Assembly (NCBI GenBank): GCA_002451015.1
Contig: DKBB01000290.1
Coordinates: 24,239 to 31,202 of the forward strand
From: Acidobacteria bacterium UBA6911
GTDB lineage: Bacteria; Acidobacteriota; UBA6911
DNA length: 6,964 bases
Direction of reading: 5' to 3'
The notes below the pieces were generated by a model. The model made no database searches. It was not told the origin of the DNA and saw only the letters and a list, made by a program, of their open reading frames with translations. Each line of letters starts with the position of its first letter. Within the stretch, counting starts at the first letter, position 1. This document shows positions 1 to 6,043 of this stretch, piece after piece. The position numbers were made by a program, and so were the translations under genes.

Positions 1-642
1 CCGGCGGAGCTGTCGGCGTCACAGATCGGGTACAGGGATTTTGGAAGCACCTGCAGGATCCAGTACAAGGGAAATTCCCTGGGAACCCTTTGTCTGCAGG
101 TTCCCGGCGAACACGGAATTCTGAATGCGCTGGCCGCAATAGCCACGGGCCTGGAACTGGACATTCCGTTTGAAACCATTGCCGCCGCTCTGGAATCGTT
201 CCAAAACGCCGACCGAAGGTTTCAGATCAAAGGCAGGAAAAACAATATCCTGGTAGTAGACGATTACGGGCATCACCCGACGGAAATTGTGGCTACGTTG
301 AAAGCGGCGCGGCTTGCGTGCAACAGGCGGATAGTCGCAGTATTCCAACCGCATCGATACACCCGCATCCAGGCGCTGGAAGCGGATTTTGCGCAGGCGT
401 TCCATGATGCGGACCTCGTAATGATAACGCCTATCTATGCCGCGGGTGAAAAACCGATACCGGGTGTCACGGCCGAAAAGCTCGTGGATCGGATCAGAGA
501 ATGGGGACACCAGGATGCTTTCTACGCGCCCGATTTTGTATCCGCCGGTCGGACATTGAAGGAAAGGCTCGAGGACGGCGACCTATTACTCACCCTGGGA
601 GCGGGGGACGTCTGGAAAGTAGGAGAGGAATTTTTACAATGA
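1..642 (+). CDS. murC: UDP-N-acetylmuramate--L-alanine ligase, C-terminal part (5' end outside the window)
   Basis: MurC is the cytoplasmic ATP-dependent ligase that joins L-alanine to UDP-MurNAc, the first amino-acid step of the peptidoglycan stem peptide. The frame is open from base 1 and ends at TGA 640-642, giving 213 codons. The family is usually about 450-490 residues, so roughly the first half (UDP-binding domain and P-loop) lies upstream. What is visible is the end of the central ATPase domain, with VPGEHGILNALAA at fragment residues 34-46 (the family motif is VPGxHNxxNA; Asn is Gly here), and the C-terminal ligase domain. That domain contains DDYGHHPTEI (87-96), the HRYTR segment, and the terminal LGAGDVWKVGEEFL. 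DDYGHHPTE separates MurC from MurD, MurE and MurF. It is followed by ftsQ in the same direction. A purine-rich AGGAGAGGA at 621-629 sits inside its 3' end and would serve the small overlapping ORF at 639. Identification is firm. Confidence 0.95.
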   Translation, partial: PAELSASQIGYRDFGSTCRIQYKGNSLGTLCLQVPGEHGILNALAAIATGLELDIPFETIAAALESFQNADRRFQIKGRKNNILVVDDYGHHPTEIVATLKAARLACNRRIVAVFQPHRYTRIQALEADFAQAFHDADLVMITPIYAAGEKPIPGVTAEKLVDRIREWGHQDAFYAPDFVSAGRTLKERLEDGDLLLTLGAGDVWKVGEEFLQ

Positions 643-767
643 CAGAGTGGGGCTTGTCCGCTTCACAGACAACCGGAAGGTTCCGTCAGAGACGGGACGC
701 TCTATTTATCGTTCGGGAACATGGATTCTACTGCATGGGAAGGCATAATGAGAATCAGCACCAATAA
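639..767 (+). CDS. Small ORF overlapping the murC stop, 42 codons, unknown
   Basis: This ORF starts at ATG 639, which overlaps the murC TGA as ATGA, and ends at TAA 765-767, 20 bases inside the ftsQ coding region as I place it. A ribosome-binding-like AGGAGAGGA lies at 621-629, about 10 bases from the ATG at its nearest GAGG. The product begins MTEWGLSASQTTGRFRQRRD, is basic, and matches no family I recognise. In many dcw clusters murB starts at this point, often by overlap with murC, but I see no MurB-like motif (for example the N-terminal RIGGP segment) in any frame here. It may be a translational-coupling ORF linking murC to ftsQ, a remnant left by loss of murB, or chance. The start signal is the only real support for its being translated. 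Confidence 0.3.
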   Translation: MTEWGLSASQTTGRFRQRRDALFIVREHGFYCMGRHNENQHQ

Positions 768-1656
768 AGCTCGGGGAATGCAGGAAAGGAGAAAGGCTCC
801 ATCGGCGGGCCGAAATGCCCCTGCACGTAAGAAGGCAGCCCAGAAACTCGGGAAGAACCGTTTGACAGGCCGGCGCGTTCTTTCCACGCTCAGGAAAACG
901 GGGAAAATAGGGGGAATTCTTCTGACTTCAGCCATGATTCTTTACCTGTCCGTCACCGTATACAAATCAGAAAGATTTCACCTCGATGCTGTGAATATTT
1001 ACGGCTGCAAAGAAACGGAACCCGCCAGACTGGAGCAGATGGTGCGTGACAATGTTCCGGGCAATATTCTGCAAATTGAACTGAGCCTTCTACAAAAACA
1101 GCTGGAACAGGAAAAGTGGATCCAGCATGTGGAAATAAGGCGCGTGCTGCCATCCAGCCTGGTGCTTTACGTTAACGAGCGGGTTCCTTCCGTCATCCTT
1201 GAAATGAGCGGGCAGCTGATGATTGCGGATGACGACGGTATCCTGCTCGACGCATACGCCCCCAAGTACGGCAAGCTGGATGTCCCTGTTTTCAAGGGCA
1301 TTGTCGGGAAAAATCCGGAAAGCTACCGCCAGTACCAGGAGGAAAACACGGAGCGCGTCCGTCATGCCCTGAATATGCTGTATGAGATCGAATCGGGTTC
1401 TCCGGATTACTCGAAAAAGATATCCGAGGTCGACATTTCGGATCGCAACAATCTGAAAATCATGCTGGTTGACAGTACAGCCGAGATTTACCTGGGCAGG
1501 GCAGATTATCTGAATCGCTTTCGAGCGCTTCTCGAAAGCGACCAGTACCAGAAGTTCAAAAATCAGAATTTGAATATTCCCGTTGTGGACCTGCGATTCG
1601 ACAATCAAATCATCTTTCGCGGGATCAGCAATGTCTCGGGATCCTCCAACAATTGA
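748..1656 (+). CDS. ftsQ: Cell division protein FtsQ (302 aa)
   Basis: FtsQ is the bitopic inner-membrane scaffold that links early divisome parts to FtsB/FtsL and the septal synthase. The product has a strongly basic N-terminal tail of about 50 residues, one membrane segment at about 54-72 (IGGILLTSAMILYLSVTVY), and then a POTRA domain at about 77-145. The POTRA reads VNIYGCKET..., then VPGNILQIELSLLQKQLEQE and WIQHVEIRRVLPSSLVLYVNER, followed by the usual beta domain (MIADDDGILL) and a periplasmic C-terminus. I chose ATG 748 (MRISTNKARG) because GGAAGG at 738-743 stands four bases before it. The in-frame ATG 721, nine codons earlier, has no clear site, and ATG 778 is also poor. The four-base spacing is short, so the start is less certain than the gene. 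An 11-bp perfect hairpin lies within the gene at 1515-1541. There is a 100-base gap to the chosen ftsA start. Confidence 0.93.
   Translation: MRISTNKARGMQERRKAPSAGRNAPARKKAAQKLGKNRLTGRRVLSTLRKTGKIGGILLTSAMILYLSVTVYKSERFHLDAVNIYGCKETEPARLEQMVRDNVPGNILQIELSLLQKQLEQEKWIQHVEIRRVLPSSLVLYVNERVPSVILEMSGQLMIADDDGILLDAYAPKYGKLDVPVFKGIVGKNPESYRQYQEENTERVRHALNMLYEIESGSPDYSKKISEVDISDRNNLKIMLVDSTAEIYLGRADYLNRFRALLESDQYQKFKNQNLNIPVVDLRFDNQIIFRGISNVSGSSNN
1515..1541 (+). repeat. Perfect 11-bp inverted repeat inside ftsQ
   Basis: TCGCTTTCGAG (1515-1525) and CTCGAAAGCGA (1531-1541) are exact reverse complements around a five-base loop, CGCTT. The arms encode part of the FtsQ periplasmic domain. No T-run follows, so it is not a simple terminator. 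It could be an mRNA structure within the ftsQ-ftsA transcript, or a by-product of the codons used. Confidence 0.6.
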
Positions 1657-1745
1657 GGCACGAACAGATGCAACGATTCAGCCCGCAATCACCGTACGTA
1701 AAAACGAACGCCGGATTGGGGATTTCAGAGGTGCGGGTGCGGGCC

Positions 1746-1759
1746 AGGAGTCATCGGTG
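1746..1759 (+). promoter_or_regulatory. Ribosome binding site and GTG start of ftsA
   Basis: AGGAG at 1746-1750 is six bases before GTG 1757. This decides the ftsA start against the longer open frame, which runs back to ATG 1583 and ATG 1631 inside ftsQ with no comparable site. Confidence 0.8.
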
Positions 1760-2986
1760 AAAAAGAAAAATCGGATTGTATGCGGATTGGACGTAGGAAC
1801 CACCAAGATCTGTATGATGATCGCGCGCGCGTATCCTGACGGAAGCCTGGAACTGATGGGCACCGGATATGCGAGCTCCAGCGGTTTGAAAAAAGGCATT
1901 GTCGTCGATCTGGAACAGGCCGCCGCGTCTATCAGAAAAGCTGCGGAAGAAGCGGAAGCGGCCGCCAATATTTCAATAGAGCGGGCCGTTGTCGGAGCGG
2001 CCGGCGACCACTTTGAAAGCTTCAATTCCCACGGCGCCGTGACGATCGAAGGGAACAACCAGGAGGTCACCGCCGAGGACATGGCTCAGGTGATTCAGGC
2101 GGCCAAATCGGTATCGATCGCGCCGGATCGCGAGATCATCCACGTTTTGCCTCAGGAATTTTTCCTGGACGATCATGGAGGCATACTGAATCCGGTCGGC
2201 CTGACCGGTTCCAGGCTCGATGTCAACATTCACGTCGTAACCTGCCAAAGCGCGCTGAATCAAAACCTAATCAATGCGGTAAACCGGGCTCAAATGCGTG
2301 TGGAAAAAATCTATCTGCAGCAACTGGCCAGTGCCGAAGCGGTTCTTACACGGGACGAAAGAGAACTGGGCACGGTTGTCATCGACATCGGGGGAGGAAC
2401 AACTGATATCGCTGTTTTTATGAACGATGCCGTGCAATTCACTTCCGTATTGCCGGTCGGCGGCGCGCACTTCACACGCGATCTTGCCATAGGTCTTCAG
2501 ACTTCAATGGAAGATGCAGAGCGCATCAAGAAAGAATTCGGAACGGTTCTGACGGAAAGGATCTCGGAAGACGAATCCACTCAGGTTCGCGGGATAGGAA
2601 CGCGTGCGGAACATCCGGTTTCAAGGAAATTAGTATGTGAAATTCTTCGAGCCAGAGGCATGGAGCTTCTGGAACTTGTAAAGGAACAGGTGTGGAGAGC
2701 CAAGGAAAATGAACGTCTAATAGCCGGCATCGTCCTCACGGGTGGAGGCAGTATGCTGGACGGCATGTGGGAACTGACGGAGGAAATCCTGGAGATGCCC
2801 GTCCGGCAGGGCGTTCCTCTGGGAGTCCAGGGTCTGACGCACGATCTCTCGCATCCGGTCTACGCGACCGCGATCGGATTGGCGAAATTTGCGGCGGAAG
2901 AAGCGGGGGTTTCGAAAAAAAGCCCGGGCAAATCGAGCAATAGTCATTGGTTTTTTAACAGGATCTTATCATGGGTCGGGAATTAG
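1757..2986 (+). CDS. ftsA: Cell division protein FtsA (409 aa, GTG start)
   Basis: FtsA is the actin-family protein that binds ATP, tethers FtsZ filaments to the membrane and recruits later divisome proteins. From the GTG the product begins [21 protein letters not shown], with the phosphate 1 motif GLDVGTTK at 10-17. The 1C subdomain follows, including [15 protein letters not shown] (125-139) and [15 protein letters not shown] (148-162). Phosphate 2 is [15 protein letters not shown] (207-221) and the adenosine motif is [14 protein letters not shown] (324-337). The C-terminus [14 protein letters not shown] fits the amphipathic membrane-targeting helix, set off by a polar linker of about 15 residues. 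Length is close to the usual 400-420. The frame is open upstream for 58 further codons, through the ftsQ-ftsA gap, but none of that extra sequence looks like FtsA. The stop TAG at 2984-2986 lies 11 bases before the ftsZ ATG and shares a base with its ribosome binding site, so the two are probably translated together. Confidence 0.96.
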   Translation: MKKKNRIVCGLDVGTTKICMMIARAYPDGSLELMGTGYASSSGLKKGIVVDLEQAAASIRKAAEEAEAAANISIERAVVGAAGDHFESFNSHGAVTIEGNNQEVTAEDMAQVIQAAKSVSIAPDREIIHVLPQEFFLDDHGGILNPVGLTGSRLDVNIHVVTCQSALNQNLINAVNRAQMRVEKIYLQQLASAEAVLTRDERELGTVVIDIGGGTTDIAVFMNDAVQFTSVLPVGGAHFTRDLAIGLQTSMEDAERIKKEFGTVLTERISEDESTQVRGIGTRAEHPVSRKLVCEILRARGMELLELVKEQVWRAKENERLIAGIVLTGGGSMLDGMWELTEEILEMPVRQGVPLGVQGLTHDLSHPVYATAIGLAKFAAEEAGVSKKSPGKSSNSHWFFNRILSWVGN

Positions 2987-3000
2987 GGGAGGTTTCAATG
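2986..3000 (+). promoter_or_regulatory. Strong ribosome binding site deciding the ftsZ start
   Basis: GGGGAGG at 2986-2992 stands five bases before ATG 2998. It overlaps the last base of the ftsA stop codon. The in-frame ATG 2971, nine codons earlier and inside ftsA, has no such site, so MQPEKLHF is taken as the N-terminus. Confidence 0.85.
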
Positions 3001-4158
3001 CAACCAGAAAAACTTCATTTCGAAGAGGAATCGCTGACATTCGGATTCGATGAGGACAAGCAACAGGGAGCAAAAATTAAAGTAATCGGGATCGGCGGAG
3101 CCGGGGGGAATGCAGTCAATCGGATGATCCAGGCAAAAATCGGCGGAGTGGAATTCATTGCTGCCAACACGGACATCCAGGCGCTTCGGAACTCCATCGC
3201 TTCCTACAAGTTGCAGATCGGTTCCAAACTGACCAACGGTCTCGGTTGCGGCGCCATACCTGAAAGGGGCAGACAGGCGGCTCTGGAAGATACCGAGCAA
3301 ATTATCGAACTGCTCGACGGTTCGGATATGGTCTTCATTACGGCGGGTATGGGAGGCGGGACCGGAACCGGGGCCGCCCCGATCGTGGCCAGTCTTGCCA
3401 CCGAACTGGGGGCTCTTACGGTCGGAGTCGTGACAAAGCCTTTCATATTTGAAGGGAAAAAACGGATGGTCTATGCCGAGGAAGGACTCAGGGAACTCAA
3501 AGATGTTGTGGACACCCTGATCACGATTCCCAACGAAAAGCTGCTTGCAGCTATGGGAGCCGATGCCCTGCTGGAAGACTCTTTTCGCTACGCCGACGAT
3601 GTTCTCTGCCAGGCGGTTCAGGGCATCTCGGACATTATCACGCTCCCCGGAATCGTGAATGTCGACTTCGCGGACGTGAAAACGATCATGTCCGGCAAAG
3701 GTCTTGCGTTGATGGGAACCGGGCGAGCGGAGGGAGAAAACCGCGCTGTTGAAGCCGCTCAGAGAGCCATATCCAGCCCGCTCCTGGAAGAAACATCCAT
3801 CCGCGATGCCATGGGAGTTCTGATAAACATTACGGCGACTCGGGACAGCCTGCGACTGCAGGAAGTCTATTCCGCCACTAAAATTATCGAAGAGGTCGCC
3901 GGGGCTGAGAATACGATTTTCGGCGCCGTTTACGACGAGAAAATGGGGGACAGCCTGAAAGTAACGGTGATTGCGACCGGCTTCAACCAGACCGAGGACG
4001 CAAATACCGACGGTGTCAGCCCCAGGGAAAAAGCGCGCATTGTAGGAAATATTGTGCCGCTCGGTTCTTCGGAATCCATCCGACCTATCGATTACCAGCT
4101 TGCTTCCGTCAAGGACAGCCTGGACGAACCGGCTTTCAAACGACGTCGCGCCGAATAA
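2998..4158 (+). CDS. ftsZ: Cell division GTPase FtsZ (386 aa)
   Basis: FtsZ is the tubulin homologue that hydrolyses GTP and forms the division ring. A short acidic N-terminal arm (1-24) leads into [19 protein letters not shown] (26-44), then AANTDIQAL (55-63) and the tubulin signature GGGTGTG (119-125). After [13 protein letters not shown] (145-157) comes the T7 catalytic loop NVDFADVK, with N221, D223 and D226, which completes the active site of the next subunit. The globular part ends near IATGF (325-329). A linker of about 45 residues follows, then the C-terminal peptide [12 protein letters not shown] (375-386), which binds FtsA and other partners. All residues expected for GTP binding and hydrolysis appear present. 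Two positions differ from the usual pattern: GLGCG at 81-85 where GLGAG is typical, and [14 protein letters not shown] (270-283) where GARGVLINITGG is typical. It is last in the + strand cluster and is followed by a strong terminator. Length is typical. Confidence 0.98.
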   Translation: MQPEKLHFEEESLTFGFDEDKQQGAKIKVIGIGGAGGNAVNRMIQAKIGGVEFIAANTDIQALRNSIASYKLQIGSKLTNGLGCGAIPERGRQAALEDTEQIIELLDGSDMVFITAGMGGGTGTGAAPIVASLATELGALTVGVVTKPFIFEGKKRMVYAEEGLRELKDVVDTLITIPNEKLLAAMGADALLEDSFRYADDVLCQAVQGISDIITLPGIVNVDFADVKTIMSGKGLALMGTGRAEGENRAVEAAQRAISSPLLEETSIRDAMGVLINITATRDSLRLQEVYSATKIIEEVAGAENTIFGAVYDEKMGDSLKVTVIATGFNQTEDANTDGVSPREKARIVGNIVPLGSSESIRPIDYQLASVKDSLDEPAFKRRRAE

Positions 4159-4236
4159 TATCATGCAAGGATGTATCTTTTGTTCGATTCGTCGAAAGCA
4201 GTATTTTGGTATTTGATACTCGAATAGCCTGTAAAG

Positions 4237-4272
4237 AATAAGCCCGGCCTTACGGTCGGGCTTATTTTCATT
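4237..4272 (+). terminator. Rho-independent terminator of the dcw cluster
   Basis: AATAAGCCCGGCC (4237-4249) pairs with GGTCGGGCTTATT (4254-4266) in a 13-bp stem containing one G-U pair, with a four-base TTAC loop. The T-rich end of the right arm runs on into TTCATTTATTTG. It lies about 80 bases past the ftsZ stop and should end transcription of the murC-ftsZ block. Confidence 0.9.
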
Positions 4273-4326
4273 TATTTGCAGCGGGTTGCAGATAACGAGT
4301 CAATTTTGCCCCACCCTGCATGCAGC

Positions 4327-4374
4327 AATAAAAAATCAGGTTTGAGGGACAAGGCTTTAACCTTGAATAACCTG
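4327..4374 (-). terminator. Rho-independent terminator of the methyltransferase gene
   Basis: Read on the - strand, CAGGTT (4374-4369) pairs with AACCTG (4342-4337). Inside it CAAGG (4365-4361) pairs with CCTTG (4354-4350) around a six-base loop. The arm is followed at once by ATTTTTTATT (4336-4327). The internal loop is lopsided (three bases against seven), but the T-run directly after the stem fits a terminator. It lies about 80 bases past the methyltransferase stop. Confidence 0.7.
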
Positions 4375-4455
4375 GACGTGTAACTTCAGAACGTTCAAGG
4401 CCGGTGTCGCCCCTGCAGATCTGCGCATCTTAAATTTAGGACGATCCTCCAATCC

Positions 4456-5166
4456 TCATTTTTCTGCTTTCTTATAGCTTACCGAAAGGCCTCCGGATCC
4501 GGGGATATCCAATACCTCTGTTTCAAGGAAAGAAAAGCTCCGGGCAAATTCCAGGAATCCGCTGCCCCTGCCGCCGAAACCTCCGCGCCCTCTACCGCGC
4601 CCGCCACCGTAACCCCATTGGGAAGCATCGAACACATTATGTGCGGCAAAACATCCCCCGACTTTGAGCTTTTCTACGGTTGCAGAAAGGTAATTGTTAT
4701 ACCAGTCCTTGTCGGCGTCGCAAAAAACGAAATCTAAGGGACCTTCAAGGGCGGGGACGATCTCGTGTGCGTCTCCGAGCCTGGCATCGATGTACTTGTC
4801 CAATCCCGCTTCACGGAAGTGGGCAAGAGCCTCCTCATGCCGCTGCTTGTCTATCTCCACGGTGATAACTTTTCCGCCTGTTTTTGACAGCGCCCAGGCG
4901 ATCCATATCGTCGAATAACCGGTCGAGGTGCCTATTTCCAGGGCGTCCTTATAGCCATTTTTCAAAATAATATCGTAAAGGGCTTTCCCGTCTACCTCCG
5001 GGACATTCATATCGTACCAGCTTCCCCGATGATTCTGCAGGAATTGACGGACCTTGGCGTCGATACTGTCCGGATCGCCCGCAGCCGGCTCTTCCGCACA
5101 GCTGATTGAAATCCCTGCGACCAACAACATTGAGAAAAGGGAAAAAATTGCAATCAGTTTTTTCAT
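4456..5166 (-). CDS. Exported SAM-dependent methyltransferase, O-methyltransferase family 3 / COMT-like (236 aa)
   Basis: The N-terminus MKKLIAIFSLFSMLLVAGIS followed by ISCAEE is a Sec signal peptide, probably cut after SCA (residue 24). Cys23 is a poor lipoprotein site because Ser stands at -3. The mature part is a Rossmann methyltransferase of the COMT / family 3 type. It has ALEIGTSTGYST (75-86) as SAM motif I, VITVEID (100-106) for the ribose-binding acidic residue, and DFVFCDADKDWYNNYL (145-160) with D150 as the expected metal ligand. GGCFAAHNVF (170-179) is the place where family members usually have DN. Here it is HN (His176, Asn177), so one of the usual three metal ligands is changed. 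A Gly/Arg-rich stretch YGGGRGRGRGGFGGRGSG (186-203) follows where the family has a short loop near the substrate site. The closing segment GGLSVSYKK is typical. The start is supported by TTGGAG (5179-5174), seven bases before ATG. Substrate is unknown. An exported SAM enzyme is odd, because SAM is not expected outside the cytoplasm. Confidence 0.85.
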   Translation of the reverse strand: MKKLIAIFSLFSMLLVAGISISCAEEPAAGDPDSIDAKVRQFLQNHRGSWYDMNVPEVDGKALYDIILKNGYKDALEIGTSTGYSTIWIAWALSKTGGKVITVEIDKQRHEEALAHFREAGLDKYIDARLGDAHEIVPALEGPLDFVFCDADKDWYNNYLSATVEKLKVGGCFAAHNVFDASQWGYGGGRGRGRGGFGGRGSGFLEFARSFSFLETEVLDIPGSGGLSVSYKKAEK

Positions 5167-5204
5167 GCCATCGCTCCAATCATGACCGCTTCAGGATCAA
5201 ATTC

Positions 5205-5243
5205 TGCCGCAGGTATATCTACTACCTAAAGTATTGCCGCAGG
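5205..5243. repeat. 9-bp direct repeat flanking a short inverted repeat upstream of the methyltransferase
   Basis: TGCCGCAGG occurs at 5205-5213 and again at 5235-5243, exactly 30 bases apart. Between and overlapping them, AGGTA (5211-5215) and TACCT (5223-5227) form an inverted repeat around seven bases. The second copy lies within the left end of the larger palindrome. The position, 39 to 77 bases before the methyltransferase start, would suit an operator, but that is only inference. Confidence 0.4.
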
Positions 5244-5328
5244 GAACGCAAAGGATCGCAGAGAAAGATAAATAAACTTCATTTCTCTGCGTCCTTACGC
5301 GAACTCTGTTTCTCTGCGGAGAATATTG
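5229..5328. repeat. Large imperfect palindrome of GCAGAG/GCAAAG words between two - strand genes
   Basis: The left arm (about 5229-5266) reads AAGTATTGCCGCAGG, then GAACGCAAAGGATCGCAGAG, then AAA. The right arm (about 5282-5328), in reverse complement, reads AATATTCTCCGCAGAG, then AAACAGAGTTCGCG, then TAAGGACGCAGAGAAA. The arms pair over most of their length with a few bulges around an AT-rich loop (AGATAAATAAACTTC). Each arm is itself built of GCAGAG/GCAAAG-type words spaced about 9-10 bases apart. The element starts 10 bases beyond the stop of the small secreted protein gene and ends before the methyltransferase gene. From memory, similar CTCTGCGTCCTTTGCG elements are scattered between genes in several environmental bacterial phyla. 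Only one copy is in this window, so dispersal is not shown here. It may be a mobile palindromic repeat, an mRNA 3' stabiliser, or a site for DNA binding. Confidence 0.75.
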
Positions 5329-5338
5329 AGGTGACGCG

Positions 5339-5782
5339 TTACTTCACTCTCTTGGCTACAATTGGGGGAGGAGCACCGCCACCGCCGGGAGGTCCGCCCA
5401 TGCCGCCGGGAGGTCCGCCCATGCTGCCAAAATCGAATTCTCTGGTGAACGTAATCTCATCCCCGGAAACTTGGCCTTTGTACGTTATCTTGATCTCACC
5501 GCCACCACCGCGACCGGCGCGCACGACAGTAAAAGAGATGTTGTCGCCATCAATCTTGCCTTCGCTGATAGGAGACTCGGTTGGAGTATCCCCTCTTTGG
5601 CTGATAATCTTACCTGTCAGTTCCGACCCGTTCGACTGGAACTCGTAGGTGGTTTTTACCGTCCCCTGTCCCTGTCTACCGGGCTGCTCCGACTCCCACG
5701 TTCCATCTACATCCGCTGCTGCAGCAGGAAGGCATAGTCCCAAAAGGACAATGACTCCTGATATTAAAATGGTTTTCTTCAT
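5339..5782 (-). CDS. Small exported Gly/Pro-rich protein, function unknown (147 aa)
   Basis: The product begins MKKTILISGVIVLLGLCLPA with a clear Sec signal peptide, likely cut after AAA (residue 23) to leave DVDGTWES. The mature part of about 124 residues has alternating polar and hydrophobic strands: GTWES, TTYEFQSNGSELTGKI, EGKIDGDNISFTVV, GGEIKITYKGQVSGDEITFT. This looks like a small beta-sandwich or lipocalin-like barrel. It ends in a Gly/Pro-rich tail (119-140) with MGGPPGG present twice, then IVAKRVK. I know similar short secreted proteins from Acidobacteriota, where I recall several paralogs per genome, but no function has been assigned to my knowledge. I chose ATG 5782 because GGAGGGG (5799-5793) precedes it and the signal peptide then starts properly. 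The longer frame from 5815 adds MVLNKGGVVSF, which disrupts a standard signal sequence. It has the same direction as the methyltransferase, 172 bases away with the large palindrome between them. Confidence 0.75.
   Translation of the reverse strand: MKKTILISGVIVLLGLCLPAAAADVDGTWESEQPGRQGQGTVKTTYEFQSNGSELTGKIISQRGDTPTESPISEGKIDGDNISFTVVRAGRGGGGEIKITYKGQVSGDEITFTREFDFGSMGGPPGGMGGPPGGGGAPPPIVAKRVK
5382..5423. repeat. Exact 21-bp tandem duplication coding for MGGPPGG twice
   Basis: Bases 5382-5402 and 5403-5423 are identical. Read on the - strand they give two copies of the seven-residue unit MGGPPGG in the tail of the small secreted protein. Exact identity at the DNA level, not only in the protein, points to a recent duplication or slippage event. 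Confidence 0.9.
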
Positions 5783-6043
5783 AAAAGATACGACCCCTCC
5801 CTTGTTAAGGACCAAACAGTAACTCCATCTAAATCAGAAACAATTTTGATATACATTACGCAGGAAGTCGGGGTTGTTACTTAGTATTTAAACCGGGTGG
5901 ATCCACTGCTTCAGGTCGTGCGGAACGGTTCAAGCATGCCGGGAAAGAGGAGAATTGTGTATAGCGTTCCCCGTTCAGGTTTTAGCCCGTTTTCCTCGCG
6001 AGTCAGGGAATCGGACTGGAAATCGGAACCATGCAACAATTTT
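5783..6043. other. Intergenic region between the rhomboid and the small secreted protein genes
   Basis: This region separates two - strand genes and should hold the promoter of the small secreted protein, but I find no -35/-10 pair good enough to name. A short frame on the - strand (6117-5911) runs into the rhomboid 3' end out of frame and has no coding character I can support. GTGGATCCAC is a 10-bp palindrome near 5896-5905. No RNA gene is recognisable. Confidence 0.5.

Larger units (their letters stand above)
4159..4455. other. Convergent intergenic region between ftsZ and the methyltransferase
   Basis: These 297 bases hold no credible ORF. They contain a small hairpin with a TTCG loop (TTCGA 4183-4187 with TCGAA 4192-4196), the ftsZ terminator (4237-4272) and, further right, a hairpin with a T-run oriented for the - strand gene (4327-4374). 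I see nothing else with a function. Confidence 0.7.

Noticed and set aside
1090..1608. 172-codon open frame on the - strand opposite ftsQ
   Set aside because: It is a shadow of ftsQ with no signal, motif or ribosome binding site.
2995..4164. 389-codon open frame on the - strand opposite ftsZ
   Set aside because: It mirrors nearly all of ftsZ, is composed of low-complexity polar sequence with no recognisable domain, and arises from the codon usage of a highly conserved gene on the other strand.
5106..5648. 180-codon open frame on the + strand across the palindrome and the small secreted protein
   Set aside because: It runs through the palindromic repeat and the reverse of a Gly/Pro-rich tail. 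The Pro-rich product is the antisense of Gly codons.
5925..5960. GGTTCAAGC resembling a tRNA T-loop
   Set aside because: The flanking bases do not form a five-base T stem, and no acceptor or anticodon arm can be placed around it.
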